Shown here: positions 1 to 7,952 of the stretch, one piece after another
Layout: every line of letters begins with the position of its first letter
Numbering within the stretch: the stretch's first letter is position 1
DNA from: Phycisphaerales bacterium
GTDB lineage: Bacteria; Planctomycetota; Phycisphaerae; Phycisphaerales; UBA1924
Direction of reading: 5' to 3'
DNA: 48,027 bases
NCBI GenBank assembly: GCA_947476675.1
Contig: CANJRL010000004.1
Span: forward strand, 1-48,027
Made by a program: the position numbers and the translations under genes
Notes under the pieces: generated by a model
What the model was told of the DNA's origin: nothing
The model's input: the letters and a program-made list of their open reading frames with translations, nothing else
Database searches by the model: none

Positions 1-72
1 CGCGGCAGCGCACATCATCGCCATCGCGGACACGGCGACGACACTCCCCGGGATTCCTCTGTTCCACGCCAT
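1..72 (-). CDS. N-terminal fragment of a secreted protein (runs off the left edge)
   Basis: Only the first 24 codons lie in the window; the frame stays open to base 1. The ATG is at 72-70 on the minus strand. A GGGAGG ribosome binding site sits about 8 nt upstream, which is good spacing. The peptide starts MAWNRGIPG and continues with a small hydrophobic run (VVAVSAMAMMCAAA), typical of a Sec signal peptide core, so the product is probably exported. A Cys at residue 21 followed by Ala could be part of a lipobox, but the context is too short to say. Nothing can be said about function. It is separated by 283 bp from the next minus-strand gene, so it need not be in the same operon. Confidence 0.5.
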   Translation of the reverse strand, partial: MAWNRGIPGSVVAVSAMAMMCAAA

Positions 73-222
73 CCGACACCTCCCTTGCCACGCCTGCCGC
101 GGAGGATGCACGCCACCCGATCGAAGCAGTCATACGGCCTTCGGATGTATCGGTTCCCGCTTCCGACCACGCACGCGATTTCGGGGCAGATGCGAGTTGC
201 GACCGTGCGGGAGCGGAAGGCG

Positions 223-252
223 CATGCCCGGCGGAGACCGGGCATGCCACCC
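223..252. repeat. direct repeat, left copy, flanking a palindromic element
   Basis: The sequence starting CATGCCCGGCGGAGACCGGG recurs with a few changes at 314-343. The two copies bracket the palindromic element at 258-309 within an otherwise gene-free stretch (73-355). The left copy itself contains a GCATGCCCGG/CCGGGCATGC inverted repeat. Confidence 0.6.
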
Positions 253-257
253 GATGC

Positions 258-309
258 ACCCTCACCCCGCCACTTCGTGGCGACCCTCTCCCACGAGGGG
301 AGAGGGTGG
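258..309 (+). repeat. two-hairpin palindromic repeat element (intergenic copy)
   Basis: Two adjacent hairpins are readable. The first is CGCCAC-TTC-GTGGCG (268-282). The second is ACCCTCTCCC-ACGAG-GGGAGAGGGT (283-307), a perfect 10-bp stem. An element with the same order of parts (6-bp stem with 3-nt loop, then ACCCTCTCCC, short loop, complementary arm) lies inside the ubiD-type gene at 43353-43392. Elements of this look are common dispersed repeats in bacteria. It sits downstream of the zinc-binding-protein gene and could act as a 3' stabiliser of that mRNA, but there is no T-run to call it a terminator. Confidence 0.75.
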
Positions 310-313
310 AAAA

Positions 314-343
314 CATGCCCGGCGGAGGCTGGGCCTGCCGCCC
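314..343. repeat. direct repeat, right copy, flanking a palindromic element
   Basis: This is the imperfect second copy of 223-252 (CATGCCCGGCGGAGGCTGGG...). It ends 12 bp before the stop codon of the minus-strand gene at 356. Confidence 0.6.
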
Positions 344-355
344 GAGGACGCCGGC

Positions 356-1330
356 TTACTTCCCTTTCAGCCCCTGCTCCAGCGCGTCGAGGTTCTTGTC
401 CATCATCGCGAACCAGTCGCCGTCGCCCAATGGGTCGAGGGTGAGGACGGGGACCCCGGCGAGTTCGCCCAGGCGTTTGGCGATTGCCGGGCTGGTCTGC
501 GGCTCGGAGAAGACGGCGGCGACCTTCTTCTCGCGCATGAGCGAGGCGATCGTGGCGAGGGCCGCGGGGGTCGGCTCGCTGTGGGTGGCGCGGATGACGG
601 CGGGGATCTCGATGCCGTAGCGGGAGGCCAGGCGGGCGAAGGCGTTGTGGTCGGTGACGATGGCGCGGCCCTTGAAGGGTTCGAGGCGTTCGCGGTAGCG
701 CAGGTCGAGGTCGTTGATGCGCATCTTGGTTTCGGCGGTGGCGTACTTGAGCGGGGCGAGGTCGTCGAAGCGCAGGCCGCCGCGCTGCTTGAGGATCTCC
801 ATGAGCGAGGTCGAGAGGTCGGCGACGAACTTGCCGGCGAGCATGGGGTCGAGCCAGAGGTGGGGGTCGGCGCTCCCGGGGGCGGGGGCGTGGTCGTGGT
901 CGTCGGCGTGCTCGTGGTCGTGGTCGCCGGGGGGCTCGAGGTTGACGCTCTCGGCGAAGCGGAGGACGAAGCGGCCCTCGCGCGGCTGGTTGGAGAGCAC
1001 CTTCTCGATCTGCGGCTCGAGGCCGAGACCGACGAGCACAACAAGATCGGCGCGGGAGATCAGGTTCACCGCGCCGGGGGAGAGTTCGAAGCCGTGCTCG
1101 GAGACCCCCGGCGGCAGGATCGGCTCGATCGTCGATCCGGCCGGGAGCAATGGCTTCACCAAGCCGAGCAGGGGCGGGATCGAGACCGCGACGCGCATTG
1201 CCGACATCGAGGCCGGGGGGGCCCGCTCGCCGGGAGTCGAGGGGGTGTCCGGAGGGGGCGGCGGCGCGGCAAGGGCGGCTGCGCCCAGAGCGGCGGCGAG
1301 GATCGCGGCGCGAACGAGGGGGCCGGGCAT
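356..1330 (-). CDS. znuA: metal ABC transporter substrate-binding protein, zinc type
   Basis: A 324-aa periplasmic binding protein of the cluster A-I family (ZnuA/TroA), which captures Zn2+ or Mn2+ for an ABC importer. It has a hydrophobic N-terminal export segment. Likely metal ligands are His79 (SEHGFEL), His157 (DPHLWLDP), His228 (VTDHNAFARLA) and an acidic residue in the C-terminal lobe. Between lobe strands at about 136-147 lies a His/Asp-rich loop (DHDHEHADDHDH), typical of zinc rather than manganese carriers. An AAGGA ribosome binding site is 6-7 nt before the ATG. No permease or ATPase gene lies next to it here, and the repeat region 73-355 follows it, so its partners must be elsewhere. 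The metal specificity is inferred from the His loop only. Confidence 0.88.
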   Translation of the reverse strand: MPGPLVRAAILAAALGAAALAAPPPPPDTPSTPGERAPPASMSAMRVAVSIPPLLGLVKPLLPAGSTIEPILPPGVSEHGFELSPGAVNLISRADLVVLVGLGLEPQIEKVLSNQPREGRFVLRFAESVNLEPPGDHDHEHADDHDHAPAPGSADPHLWLDPMLAGKFVADLSTSLMEILKQRGGLRFDDLAPLKYATAETKMRINDLDLRYRERLEPFKGRAIVTDHNAFARLASRYGIEIPAVIRATHSEPTPAALATIASLMREKKVAAVFSEPQTSPAIAKRLGELAGVPVLTLDPLGDGDWFAMMDKNLDALEQGLKGK

Positions 1331-1392
1331 GGGTGATCCTTGGCGTGCGGCCGAAGGGGGGGCGAGGGACAGCCGGGGGCGGGGACAGCCGA

Positions 1393-1398
1393 TATACT
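1393..1398 (+). promoter_or_regulatory. probable -10 box of the tRNA-Ala gene
   Basis: TATACT stands 53 bp before the mature tRNA. No good -35 is seen. The same TATACT hexamer precedes aspS at 29327. Confidence 0.45.
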
Positions 1399-1451
1399 GG
1401 CCGACCCGCGATCGGATGCTGCAAGGGCAGGACGCGAGGCGGGAACAACCT

Positions 1452-1524
1452 GGGGCGGTAGCTCAATTGGGAGAGCGCGTCGGTCGCATCGACGAGGTTG
1501 AGAGTTCGATCCTCTTCCGCTCCA
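1452..1524 (+). tRNA. tRNA-Ala, anticodon CGC
   Basis: A full 73-nt cloverleaf can be drawn. The acceptor is GGGGCGG/CCGCTCC with G3.T70 wobble, the alanine identity pair. The D arm is GCTC/GAGC. The anticodon stem is CGTCG/CGACG with loop GTCGCAT, giving anticodon CGC with U33. The variable loop has 5 nt. The T arm is GAGAG/CTCTT with loop TTCGATC. The discriminator base is A1524. CCA is not encoded. It reads Ala codon GCG. A strong intrinsic terminator follows at 1541. Confidence 0.95.
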
Positions 1525-1540
1525 CTTGACGAAAAGTCGC

Positions 1541-1576
1541 CGGGCCCGGACTCGCCTCCGGGCCCGCGGCGTTTTT
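1541..1576 (+). terminator. intrinsic terminator of the tRNA-Ala gene
   Basis: A perfect 10-bp stem CGGGCCCGGA/TCCGGGCCCG with a 6-nt loop, then CGGC and GTTTTT. It separates tRNA transcription from mutS. Confidence 0.85.
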
Positions 1577-1583
1577 GCGATGG

Positions 1584-1589
1584 TAGTCT
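1584..1589 (+). promoter_or_regulatory. -10-like box for mutS, leaderless spacing
   Basis: TAGTCT ends 10 nt before the mutS ATG. It lies just past the tRNA terminator, so mutS needs its own promoter. There is no Shine-Dalgarno sequence in the gap. Confidence 0.5.
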
Positions 1590-1599
1590 CGTCGACGCG

Positions 1600-4494
1600 A
1601 TGACCACCCGGGACGCGACCGCCACGCCGCCGTTGAGGCTGATCCTGGACGCCGGGCCCGAGGGCGATGCCGCGCCGGCCTCGGCGCCGGCGTTCAAGGC
1701 GGGCGCGGGGCGCGACACGCCGGCGATGCGGCAGTACGCCAGGTTCAAGGCGATGCACCCGGGGTGCGTGCTCTTCTTCCGGATGGGCGACTTCTACGAG
1801 ATGTTCGACGAGGATGCGCTGACGGCGCATCGGGCGCTGGGGATCACGCTGACCCAGCGCACGCCCGGCGTGCCGATGGCCGGGGTGCCGTACCACTCCG
1901 CCGAGGGGTACCTGCGGCGGATGCTGGAGCAGGGCTACCGGGTGGCGGTGTGCGAGCAGATCGAGGACGCGGAAGACGCCAAGGGGGTGGTGGAGCGGGC
2001 GGTGACGCGGGTGCTCACCCCCGGGGCGCTGGTGGACGAGGCCCTGCTCCGCGACGACCGGCCCAACTCGGTGGCGGCGGTGGTGTTCCTGGACGCGGGG
2101 GACGGGCCCGGCGGTCGCGTGGCGGCGGCGGCGGCGGAACTCTCGACCGGGGCGTTCGCGGTGTTCGAGTGCGAGGCCGGGGCCCTGAGCGGGGAACTGG
2201 AGCGCCGCGCGGTGCGCGAGGTGGCGTTCGCCGAGGCCTCCGACGGCCGGACGCCGGCGCGGGTGGCGCGGGCGCTGGAGGCGGCGCGGGCCACGGGCAC
2301 AGGCCGCCCGTCGTGGCACTTCCGGCGCGAGGAAGCGCTGGAGTGCCTGCGGGCCCACTTCCGCGTCGCGACGCTGGCGGGCTTCGGCCTGAGCGACGAT
2401 GAGCCCTGCGTGCTCGCGGCCGGTGCGCTGCTGCGCTACCTGCGCGAGACCCAGGCTCCGGGGGCGGAGGCGGGGGCGGCGGCGCTCGCGCACCTCTCCC
2501 CGCCTCGGCGCGAGGACCCTTCGGCCCACCTGGCGCTCGACGGCGTCTCGCTCCGGGCGCTGGAGGTCGAGCGCACCATGCGCCCCGGGGTGGGCGCGGC
2601 GAGCGTTGGCGGCGCGAGGGACGAGGCCTCGGGCTCCCTGCTCGGGCTGTTCCTTTCCGGCCCCTCCGCGTGCGTCACGCCGATGGGCAAGCGGCTCCTG
2701 CGCGAGTGGCTGGTGCGCCCGCTGCGGAGCCTGGAGGCCATCGAAGCGCGGCACGCGTGCGTCGCGACGCTCTGCGAGGCCCAGCGCACGCGGCGCGAGG
2801 TTTGCGAAGCCCTCGGCGCGGTGCAGGACGCGGCCCGCATCGCCGGTCGGGCGGCGCTGGGGCGGGCGACGCCGCGCGACCTGGCGGCATTGGGCCGCTC
2901 GCTGTCCGCCTCGGGGGCGCTGATCGAAGCGCTGGGCAACGCCCCGGCGTTCGCGGGGCTGCGCGCGGAACTGGTCGAGACCGGCGCCTCGCTCGGGCCC
3001 CTTGCTGCCGACATCGCGGCGCGGTGCGTCGATTCCCCTCCCCCCCACCTCCGCGAGGGGGGGCTGATCCGGGACGGGGTCGACGCGGCCCTCGACGAGG
3101 CGCGGCTGCTCCAGCGCGACGCGACCGGGTGGCTGGCGGCGTACCAGTCGCGGCTGGCGGCCGAGTTCGACCTCCCGAGCCTCAAGGTCGGCTTCAACCG
3201 CGTGTTCGGCTACTACATCGAGCTCCCCGCGGCCCAGGCGAGGCGGGCCCCCGAGGCGCTCCGCCGCACGCAGACGCTCAAGAACGCCGAGCGCTACACC
3301 ACGCCGGAACTGCGCGAGTTCGAGCACAAGGTCACCACGGCGCGGGAGCGGGCCCTGGCCCGCGAGGAGGAACTGTTCCGCGCCCTGTGCGCCCAGGCCG
3401 CCGCCGCGGCCCGGACCATCCTGCGCTACGCCGCCGCGGTGGCGGAGATCGACGCCCTGCGCTCCTTCGCCGAGCACGCGGCGCGCAATCGGTGGCGCAG
3501 GCCGGCGATGACCGAGGGGGCGGCGCTGGTGATCCGCGAGGGGCGGCACCCGGTGCTCGAGCAGACCCTGGGCAGCGACTTCGTGCCCAACGACGTCGAA
3601 CTCGGGGCCGAGGAGTCGGGCGGGGCGGCGCGGCTGGCGCTCATCACCGGGCCGAACATGGCGGGCAAGAGCACCTTCATCCGCCAGGTGGCGCTGATCG
3701 CGCTGCTCGCCCACGCCGGGTCGTTCGTCCCCGCGGAGAGCGCCACGATCGGGCTCGTCGACCGCATCTTCACCCGGGTGGGCGCCGACGACGCCCTGCA
3801 CGCCGGGCAATCGACCTTCATGGTCGAGATGACCGAGACCGCGAACATCCTGCACCACGCGACGCCGCGGTCGCTGGTGGTGCTCGACGAGATCGGTCGC
3901 GGCACCAGCACGCTCGACGGGCTGGCCCTGGCCTGGGCCATCGCCGAGCGCCTGGCCGGGGGGGCGGACGGCGGGCGCGGCCCGCGCACGCTCTTCGCGA
4001 CGCACTACCACGAACTCACCCAACTCGAAGCGATGCTCCCGGGCCGGGTGAGCAACCTGCACGTCGCGGTGCGCGAGTGGGCGGGCGCCCCGACCGGCCG
4101 GCCCGGCGAGGAGCCCGGGAGCGCCGGCGAGATTGTCTTCCTGCACCGCATCGTGCCCGGCGCGTCGGACCGGTCCTACGGCGTGCACGTGGCGCGGCTC
4201 GCGGGGCTCCCGGCCCCGGTCGTCGCGAGGGCCCGCGACCTCCTCGAATCGCTGACCGTGTCGCACGAGCGGGCTGACCTGGCCGCGGCGTTGCCCCCGG
4301 AGGGAGGCGAGCGGCGGAGGTCGCGGTCGGGCGGGGCGGCGGATGAGCCGCAACTCAGGCTCTTCGCGCCCAAGGCGGAGCCTCACCCGGTGGTGGAGGA
4401 ACTCAGGGGGCTGGACCTGGAGCGGATGACGCCGATGCAGGCGTTTGATGCGCTGCGAAAGTTGGCGGAACAGGCGCGGGACGGAAGCACGTAG
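1600..4494 (+). CDS. mutS: DNA mismatch repair ATPase MutS
   Basis: A 964-aa MutS that recognises mismatches and recruits MutL. The mismatch-binding Phe-x-Glu motif is visible as GDFYEMF (Phe65, Glu67). The connector, lever and clamp domains follow. The C-terminal ABC-type ATPase has Walker A GPNMAGKST at 684-692 and the DEIGRGTSTLDG Walker B/signature region. The C-terminal helical tail ends near MTPMQAFDALRKL. The frame is open upstream to a TTG at 1498, but that codon lies inside the tRNA and before its terminator. The ATG at 1600 is preferred: it follows the -10-like TAGTCT at 1584 and leaves about 45 residues before the conserved domain. No mutL is nearby. Confidence 0.97.
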   Translation: MTTRDATATPPLRLILDAGPEGDAAPASAPAFKAGAGRDTPAMRQYARFKAMHPGCVLFFRMGDFYEMFDEDALTAHRALGITLTQRTPGVPMAGVPYHSAEGYLRRMLEQGYRVAVCEQIEDAEDAKGVVERAVTRVLTPGALVDEALLRDDRPNSVAAVVFLDAGDGPGGRVAAAAAELSTGAFAVFECEAGALSGELERRAVREVAFAEASDGRTPARVARALEAARATGTGRPSWHFRREEALECLRAHFRVATLAGFGLSDDEPCVLAAGALLRYLRETQAPGAEAGAAALAHLSPPRREDPSAHLALDGVSLRALEVERTMRPGVGAASVGGARDEASGSLLGLFLSGPSACVTPMGKRLLREWLVRPLRSLEAIEARHACVATLCEAQRTRREVCEALGAVQDAARIAGRAALGRATPRDLAALGRSLSASGALIEALGNAPAFAGLRAELVETGASLGPLAADIAARCVDSPPPHLREGGLIRDGVDAALDEARLLQRDATGWLAAYQSRLAAEFDLPSLKVGFNRVFGYYIELPAAQARRAPEALRRTQTLKNAERYTTPELREFEHKVTTARERALAREEELFRALCAQAAAAARTILRYAAAVAEIDALRSFAEHAARNRWRRPAMTEGAALVIREGRHPVLEQTLGSDFVPNDVELGAEESGGAARLALITGPNMAGKSTFIRQVALIALLAHAGSFVPAESATIGLVDRIFTRVGADDALHAGQSTFMVEMTETANILHHATPRSLVVLDEIGRGTSTLDGLALAWAIAERLAGGADGGRGPRTLFATHYHELTQLEAMLPGRVSNLHVAVREWAGAPTGRPGEEPGSAGEIVFLHRIVPGASDRSYGVHVARLAGLPAPVVARARDLLESLTVSHERADLAAALPPEGGERRRSRSGGAADEPQLRLFAPKAEPHPVVEELRGLDLERMTPMQAFDALRKLAEQARDGST

Positions 4495-4505
4495 AGACTT
4501 GTGTG

Positions 4506-5312
4506 ATGTTCCCCGCGGACAGACCACCGCTGCATCCGCTGACGCTACGGCCAGCGTTCGCCACCCGGTGGCGGATGGCAATCGGCGTTGGGTTGCTTGG
4601 GTTGCTGAATTGGGTGCTCTTGACGGGGTTTGACCCGATCTTCGCGTTGTTCCGGTCGATGCCCCTTCGCATCTTCCGAGAAGAGTCGTGGTGGCGCATC
4701 ATCGGGAACGTCGGCTGGGCCTGGTACGATGTGAATTTCACTACACTAGGCTTGACCACTCTCGCGGTGGTCCTCGCCGCATGGTGGCTGAGCCCCCCGA
4801 ACTCGACTCGGAAGTGGGCGATGAGAAGCGCAGTCGCGCTCATGGCGCTCGGCTGGCTGACGACCTTCCTCTTGCACGCCGCCGCGATGTTCGATAGCAG
4901 GCGATATCCGTCGTGGCTCGGGTACGCGGACCTCTACCGCCCGTTTGTCATCCACATTTGTGTGGCGATCCTCCTCGGCATTGGCGCCCGCTCCTACAGC
5001 GTCCTTGCGGTTTGTCTCCTCGCTTGCTCCGAGGAGTTCATAGCTATTCACTTTGGGTATCGCTGGCTCTACGGCCCAGGCCCGACGGGCAGCGAGGCGC
5101 GCCCGATGGCTTCCATCTGGGCGCTCAGGCTCGCTGCCGCCGGCGTGCTGTTTTTCTGGGCGTTCAGGCTACGAACACAAGAATTCCGCCGACGAAGGCT
5201 GCAACCATGCGAGCGCTGCGGGTACAGCATGCGCGGCTTGCCGCCGGACGCGCGGTGCCCGGAGTGCGGGATCGCCGACCCGCTCGTGACCACATCGGCT
5301 CGGAAACGGTGA
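4506..5312 (+). CDS. polytopic membrane protein with C-terminal zinc ribbon
   Basis: A protein of 268 aa with several hydrophobic segments (for example around GVGLLGLLNWVLL, LAVVLAAWWL and LAAAGVLFFWAF). It ends in a small zinc-ribbon motif, CERCGYSMRGLPPDARCPECG (two CxxC pairs). This tail is very frequent in planctomycete membrane proteins of unknown role. A GTG directly before the ATG (4503) is an equally possible start. The gene begins 11 bp after mutS, but co-transcription is unproven. Its base and codon use are visibly less GC-biased than mutS, as seen in the mixed third positions. Function unknown; sure of the gene, not of the role. Confidence 0.8.
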   Translation: MFPADRPPLHPLTLRPAFATRWRMAIGVGLLGLLNWVLLTGFDPIFALFRSMPLRIFREESWWRIIGNVGWAWYDVNFTTLGLTTLAVVLAAWWLSPPNSTRKWAMRSAVALMALGWLTTFLLHAAAMFDSRRYPSWLGYADLYRPFVIHICVAILLGIGARSYSVLAVCLLACSEEFIAIHFGYRWLYGPGPTGSEARPMASIWALRLAAAGVLFFWAFRLRTQEFRRRRLQPCERCGYSMRGLPPDARCPECGIADPLVTTSARKR

Positions 5313-5336
5313 GGCCCACCTACCTACCCTATGCCC

Positions 5337-6422
5337 ATGCACCTCAACCACTACGTCACGCTCGGCAGGTCCGGGCTCCGCGTCTCGCCCCTGTGCCTGG
5401 GCACGATGACCTTCGGACCCGACTGGGGGTGGGGCTCGGACGTCGCCGAGAGCGTGAACATCATGGAGGCCTACTTCGCCGCCGGGGGCAACTTCCTCGA
5501 CACCGCGAACATGTACACCAAAGGGCACTCCGAGAAGATCATCGGCGATCACCTGAGGGCCTCGCGGCGGCGCGACCGCGTGGTGATCGCGACCAAGTTC
5601 TTCGGAGGCATGTTCTCGGGGGACCCGAACGGTGGAGGCGCCGGCCGCAAGGCGATCGTCGACGCGTGCCACCACTCCCTGCGCCGCCTCCAGACCGACT
5701 ACATCGACCTGTACTGGATGCACTGCTGGGACATCTTCACCCCCATCGAGGAGACGATGAGGGCGCTGGACGACCTGGTGAAGGCCGGCAAGGTGCGGCA
5801 CGTCGGCTTCAGCGACACCCCGGCGTGGAAGTGCGCCCAGGCCCAGACCATCGCCCACTTCCGCGGCTGGTCTCCCCTGATCGCGCTGCAGATCGAGTAC
5901 TCGCTGCTCGAGCGCACCGTCGAGGGCGATTTGATCCCCATGGCCGAGGAACTCGGGCTGGGCGTGACGCCCTGGTCGCCCCTCAAGGGCGGCGTGCTGA
6001 CGGGCAAGTACCAGAAGGGCAAGCCGCCGACCGCGGAGGAGGCCAAGCGCGGAGAGTGGGTGACCAAGCACCTCACCGACCGGGCGTGGGGGATTCTCGA
6101 GGTGGTGCAGCGGGTGGCGCGCGAGGCCAACACCGGCGCGGCCCAGGTCGCGCTCGCGTGGGTCCGCCAGCGCCCGGGCGTGGGGAGCACGATCATCGGG
6201 GCCCGAACCATGGACCAGCTCCGCTCCAACCTCGACTCGCTCAAGGTCGCCCTGACCTCCGAGCAGACCAGGGCCCTCGACGAGGCGAGCAGGCCGGCGC
6301 TCAACTTCCCCTACGACTTCGTCAAGAACTCGGCGATGTTCATGCAGGGCGCCACGACCATCAACGGCCGCCCGGCGGCGCCCTTCCCCCTGGCCCCCCA
6401 GAACGACCAGGAGCGGCACTGA
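5337..6422 (+). CDS. aldo/keto reductase
   Basis: A 361-aa NADP-dependent oxidoreductase of the AKR superfamily, with an (alpha/beta)8 barrel expected. The fold starts at YVTLGRSGLRVSPLCLGTMT. The catalytic tetrad is readable as Asp55 and Tyr60 (FLDTANMY), Lys87 (IATKFFG) and His129 (LYWMHCWD). The C-terminal cofactor-binding segment contains STIIGARTMDQL. Two ATGs compete, at 5331 and 5337. The second is preferred because TACCCT (5325-5330) would be a -10 box with 6 nt to it, and because it starts right at the conserved strand. The substrate is not predictable; relatives reduce sugars, aldehydes or ketones. A thioredoxin-like gene follows after 26 bp, likely in the same transcript. Confidence 0.92.
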   Translation: MHLNHYVTLGRSGLRVSPLCLGTMTFGPDWGWGSDVAESVNIMEAYFAAGGNFLDTANMYTKGHSEKIIGDHLRASRRRDRVVIATKFFGGMFSGDPNGGGAGRKAIVDACHHSLRRLQTDYIDLYWMHCWDIFTPIEETMRALDDLVKAGKVRHVGFSDTPAWKCAQAQTIAHFRGWSPLIALQIEYSLLERTVEGDLIPMAEELGLGVTPWSPLKGGVLTGKYQKGKPPTAEEAKRGEWVTKHLTDRAWGILEVVQRVAREANTGAAQVALAWVRQRPGVGSTIIGARTMDQLRSNLDSLKVALTSEQTRALDEASRPALNFPYDFVKNSAMFMQGATTINGRPAAPFPLAPQNDQERH

Positions 6423-6448
6423 GCCGCGACGCCGGCATCGAATCAACC

Positions 6449-7018
6449 ATGCTCACCGCTGATCTTCTGCGTTCCCACTTCGAACGGGGGCTGACGTACG
6501 ACGAGTACGTCGCGACGGGCAGCGCCGCCCAGCGGGAGTCGTGGGCCAAGGCGCTGGAGCGCATCCATCTCGCGCCCGACCAGCGAGCCCTCGTCGGCGG
6601 CTTCACACGGCGGATGCCCGTGCTGGTCTCGAGCGGGATCTGGTGCGGCGACTGCTCGGCGCAGGTTCCCATGCTCGCGCGCATCGCTCAGGCCTCGCCC
6701 TCGGTCGATCTGCGCATCGTCGACCGGGACAAGCACGCGGACCTCGCCGAGCGGATCAAGATCTGCGGCGGGCTGCGCGTGCCCACCGCCATCTTCATGG
6801 CCGAGGACCACGAGTTCATCGGCCTGATGGGCGACCGCACGCTGAGCCGCTACCGCGCGGTGGCGGCGAAGCACCTCGGCGCGGCCTGCCCCCTCCCCGG
6901 CGCGGAGACGCCTCCGGATGAGGTCGCGGCCACGCTCCGGGACTGGGTCGATGAGTTCGAGCGGGCCCACCTGATCCTGCGCCTGAGCGCGCGGCTGCGG
7001 CAGAAGCACGGGGATTGA
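6449..7018 (+). CDS. thioredoxin-family protein
   Basis: A 189-aa cytoplasmic protein with a thioredoxin-like core and active site WCGDC (SSGIWCGDCSAQVPML). The cis-Pro stands in RVPTAIFM. It lacks a signal peptide or membrane anchor, so it probably works in the cytoplasm. An N-terminal helical region of about 55 residues precedes the domain, as in the family of small thioredoxin-like proteins often annotated only as 'thioredoxin family protein'. It follows the aldo/keto reductase by 26 bp. The ATG at 6449 is the first in frame after that stop. Redox partner unknown. Confidence 0.85.
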   Translation: MLTADLLRSHFERGLTYDEYVATGSAAQRESWAKALERIHLAPDQRALVGGFTRRMPVLVSSGIWCGDCSAQVPMLARIAQASPSVDLRIVDRDKHADLAERIKICGGLRVPTAIFMAEDHEFIGLMGDRTLSRYRAVAAKHLGAACPLPGAETPPDEVAATLRDWVDEFERAHLILRLSARLRQKHGD

Positions 7019-7040
7019 CGGGCCCGGCCAACCCTGCCGG

Positions 7041-7046
7041 TAAGGT
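7041..7046 (+). promoter_or_regulatory. -10-like box, leaderless spacing (ATP-grasp gene)
   Basis: TAAGGT ends 9 nt before the ATG at 7056. TTGACG at 7015-7020 could be a -35, but the 20-bp spacer is long. Confidence 0.45.
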
Positions 7047-7055
7047 GCGCTTCTC

Positions 7056-7952
7056 ATGCGCATCGCCCTCGCCACCAGCGCGAACCTGCCGGACCTGATC
7101 CCCGACGAGACGCCGCTCCGCGAGGCCTTTGCGCAGCTCGGGGTCGAGGCGCCCCCGGCGGTCTGGAGCGACCCCGGCGTCGACTGGGCCTCCTTCGACG
7201 CGGTGCTCATCCGCACCACGTGGGACTACACCACGCGGCTCGCGGAGTTCCTGGCCTGGGCCGAGCGCGTCGAGGCCGTTACTCCCCTGCTCAACCCGGC
7301 CCGCGTGCTCCGCTGGAACACCCACAAGCGGTATCTGCACGATCTCGCCTCCCTGGGCGTGCGCACGCTCCCGATGGACATCCTGCCCCGCGGCACGCCC
7401 ATCGACCTTGCCCGGGCGATGCGCGAGCGCGGGTGGGGCCGGGCGGTGCTCAAGCCTGCCGTCGGCGCAACGGCGCGGCGGCAAGAGCGGGTGTCGCTGG
7501 GCTCCGAGCCGGGGTTCCTCTCCGCCGGGGCCGGGCAACGGCACCTGGACGCGGCCCTCGCCGACGAGGACATGCTTCTCCAGCCCTTCGCCGAGTCGGT
7601 GGCGAGCGAGGGCGAGGTGTCGCTGATGGTGGTCGACGGCGAGTGCACCCACGCGGTGCGGAAGCGGGCCAAGCCCGGGGACTACCGCGTCCAGACCGAC
7701 TGGGGCGGGACGGTGGAGCGGGCGGTGGCGACCGAGGGTGAGATCGCGGAGACCGAGCGAGTGCTGGTGGCGATTGCGGCGCTGGGGATTGCCGCCGAGC
7801 CGCTGGCATACGCCAGAGTCGATCTGGTCGGATGGCAGGGCGAGCCGGCCCTGATCGAACTGGAGGTCGCCGAGCCGCAGATGTTCCTGCTGCCCTGCCC
7901 GGATGCCGGGGCTCGTCTGGCGGAAGTGGCGGTGCGTCGGGCGCGTCGGTGA
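7056..7952 (+). CDS. ATP-grasp domain protein (RimK/glutathione-synthetase-like)
   Basis: A 298-aa protein resembling the ATP-grasp ligases that activate a carboxylate as acyl phosphate and join it to an amine or thiol. Typical features include RTTWDYTTRLAEFLAW near residue 55, the lid/linker lysine region RWNTHKRYLHDL, the ATP-binding strand GRAVLKPAVGA, a metal/ATP region ARVDLVGW, and an acidic pair in ALIELEVAEPQMFL near the end. This pattern matches uncharacterised RimK-type proteins related to the cycloserine ligase group. The substrate is not predictable. No ribosome binding site is seen; the start fits the leaderless pattern. Confidence 0.8.
   Translation: MRIALATSANLPDLIPDETPLREAFAQLGVEAPPAVWSDPGVDWASFDAVLIRTTWDYTTRLAEFLAWAERVEAVTPLLNPARVLRWNTHKRYLHDLASLGVRTLPMDILPRGTPIDLARAMRERGWGRAVLKPAVGATARRQERVSLGSEPGFLSAGAGQRHLDAALADEDMLLQPFAESVASEGEVSLMVVDGECTHAVRKRAKPGDYRVQTDWGGTVERAVATEGEIAETERVLVAIAALGIAAEPLAYARVDLVGWQGEPALIELEVAEPQMFLLPCPDAGARLAEVAVRRARR

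Noticed and set aside
880-945. GTCGTGGTC-type short tandem repetition
   Set aside because: It simply encodes the His/Asp-rich metal-binding loop of the zinc-binding protein on the minus strand.
1498-1599. N-terminal extension of MutS from a TTG codon
   Set aside because: It starts inside the tRNA-Ala gene and would be cut off by the terminator at 1541-1576; the added residues do not resemble MutS.
15-1748. Long open frames opposite or out of phase with the metal-binding-protein gene, the tRNA and mutS, reaching 1156-4581 on the minus strand
   Set aside because: They are shadows caused by the high GC content: low-complexity Arg/Pro/Ala-rich translations with no domain, lying over genes with clear family motifs. 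The same applies to similar frames over the secretin, aspS, symporter and decarboxylase genes.
3036-3070. C-run/G-run palindrome in mutS resembling the dispersed two-hairpin element
   Set aside because: The encoded PPPHLREGGLIRDG segment is the normal conserved MutS sequence, and the ACCCTCTCCC arm and small hairpin are absent.
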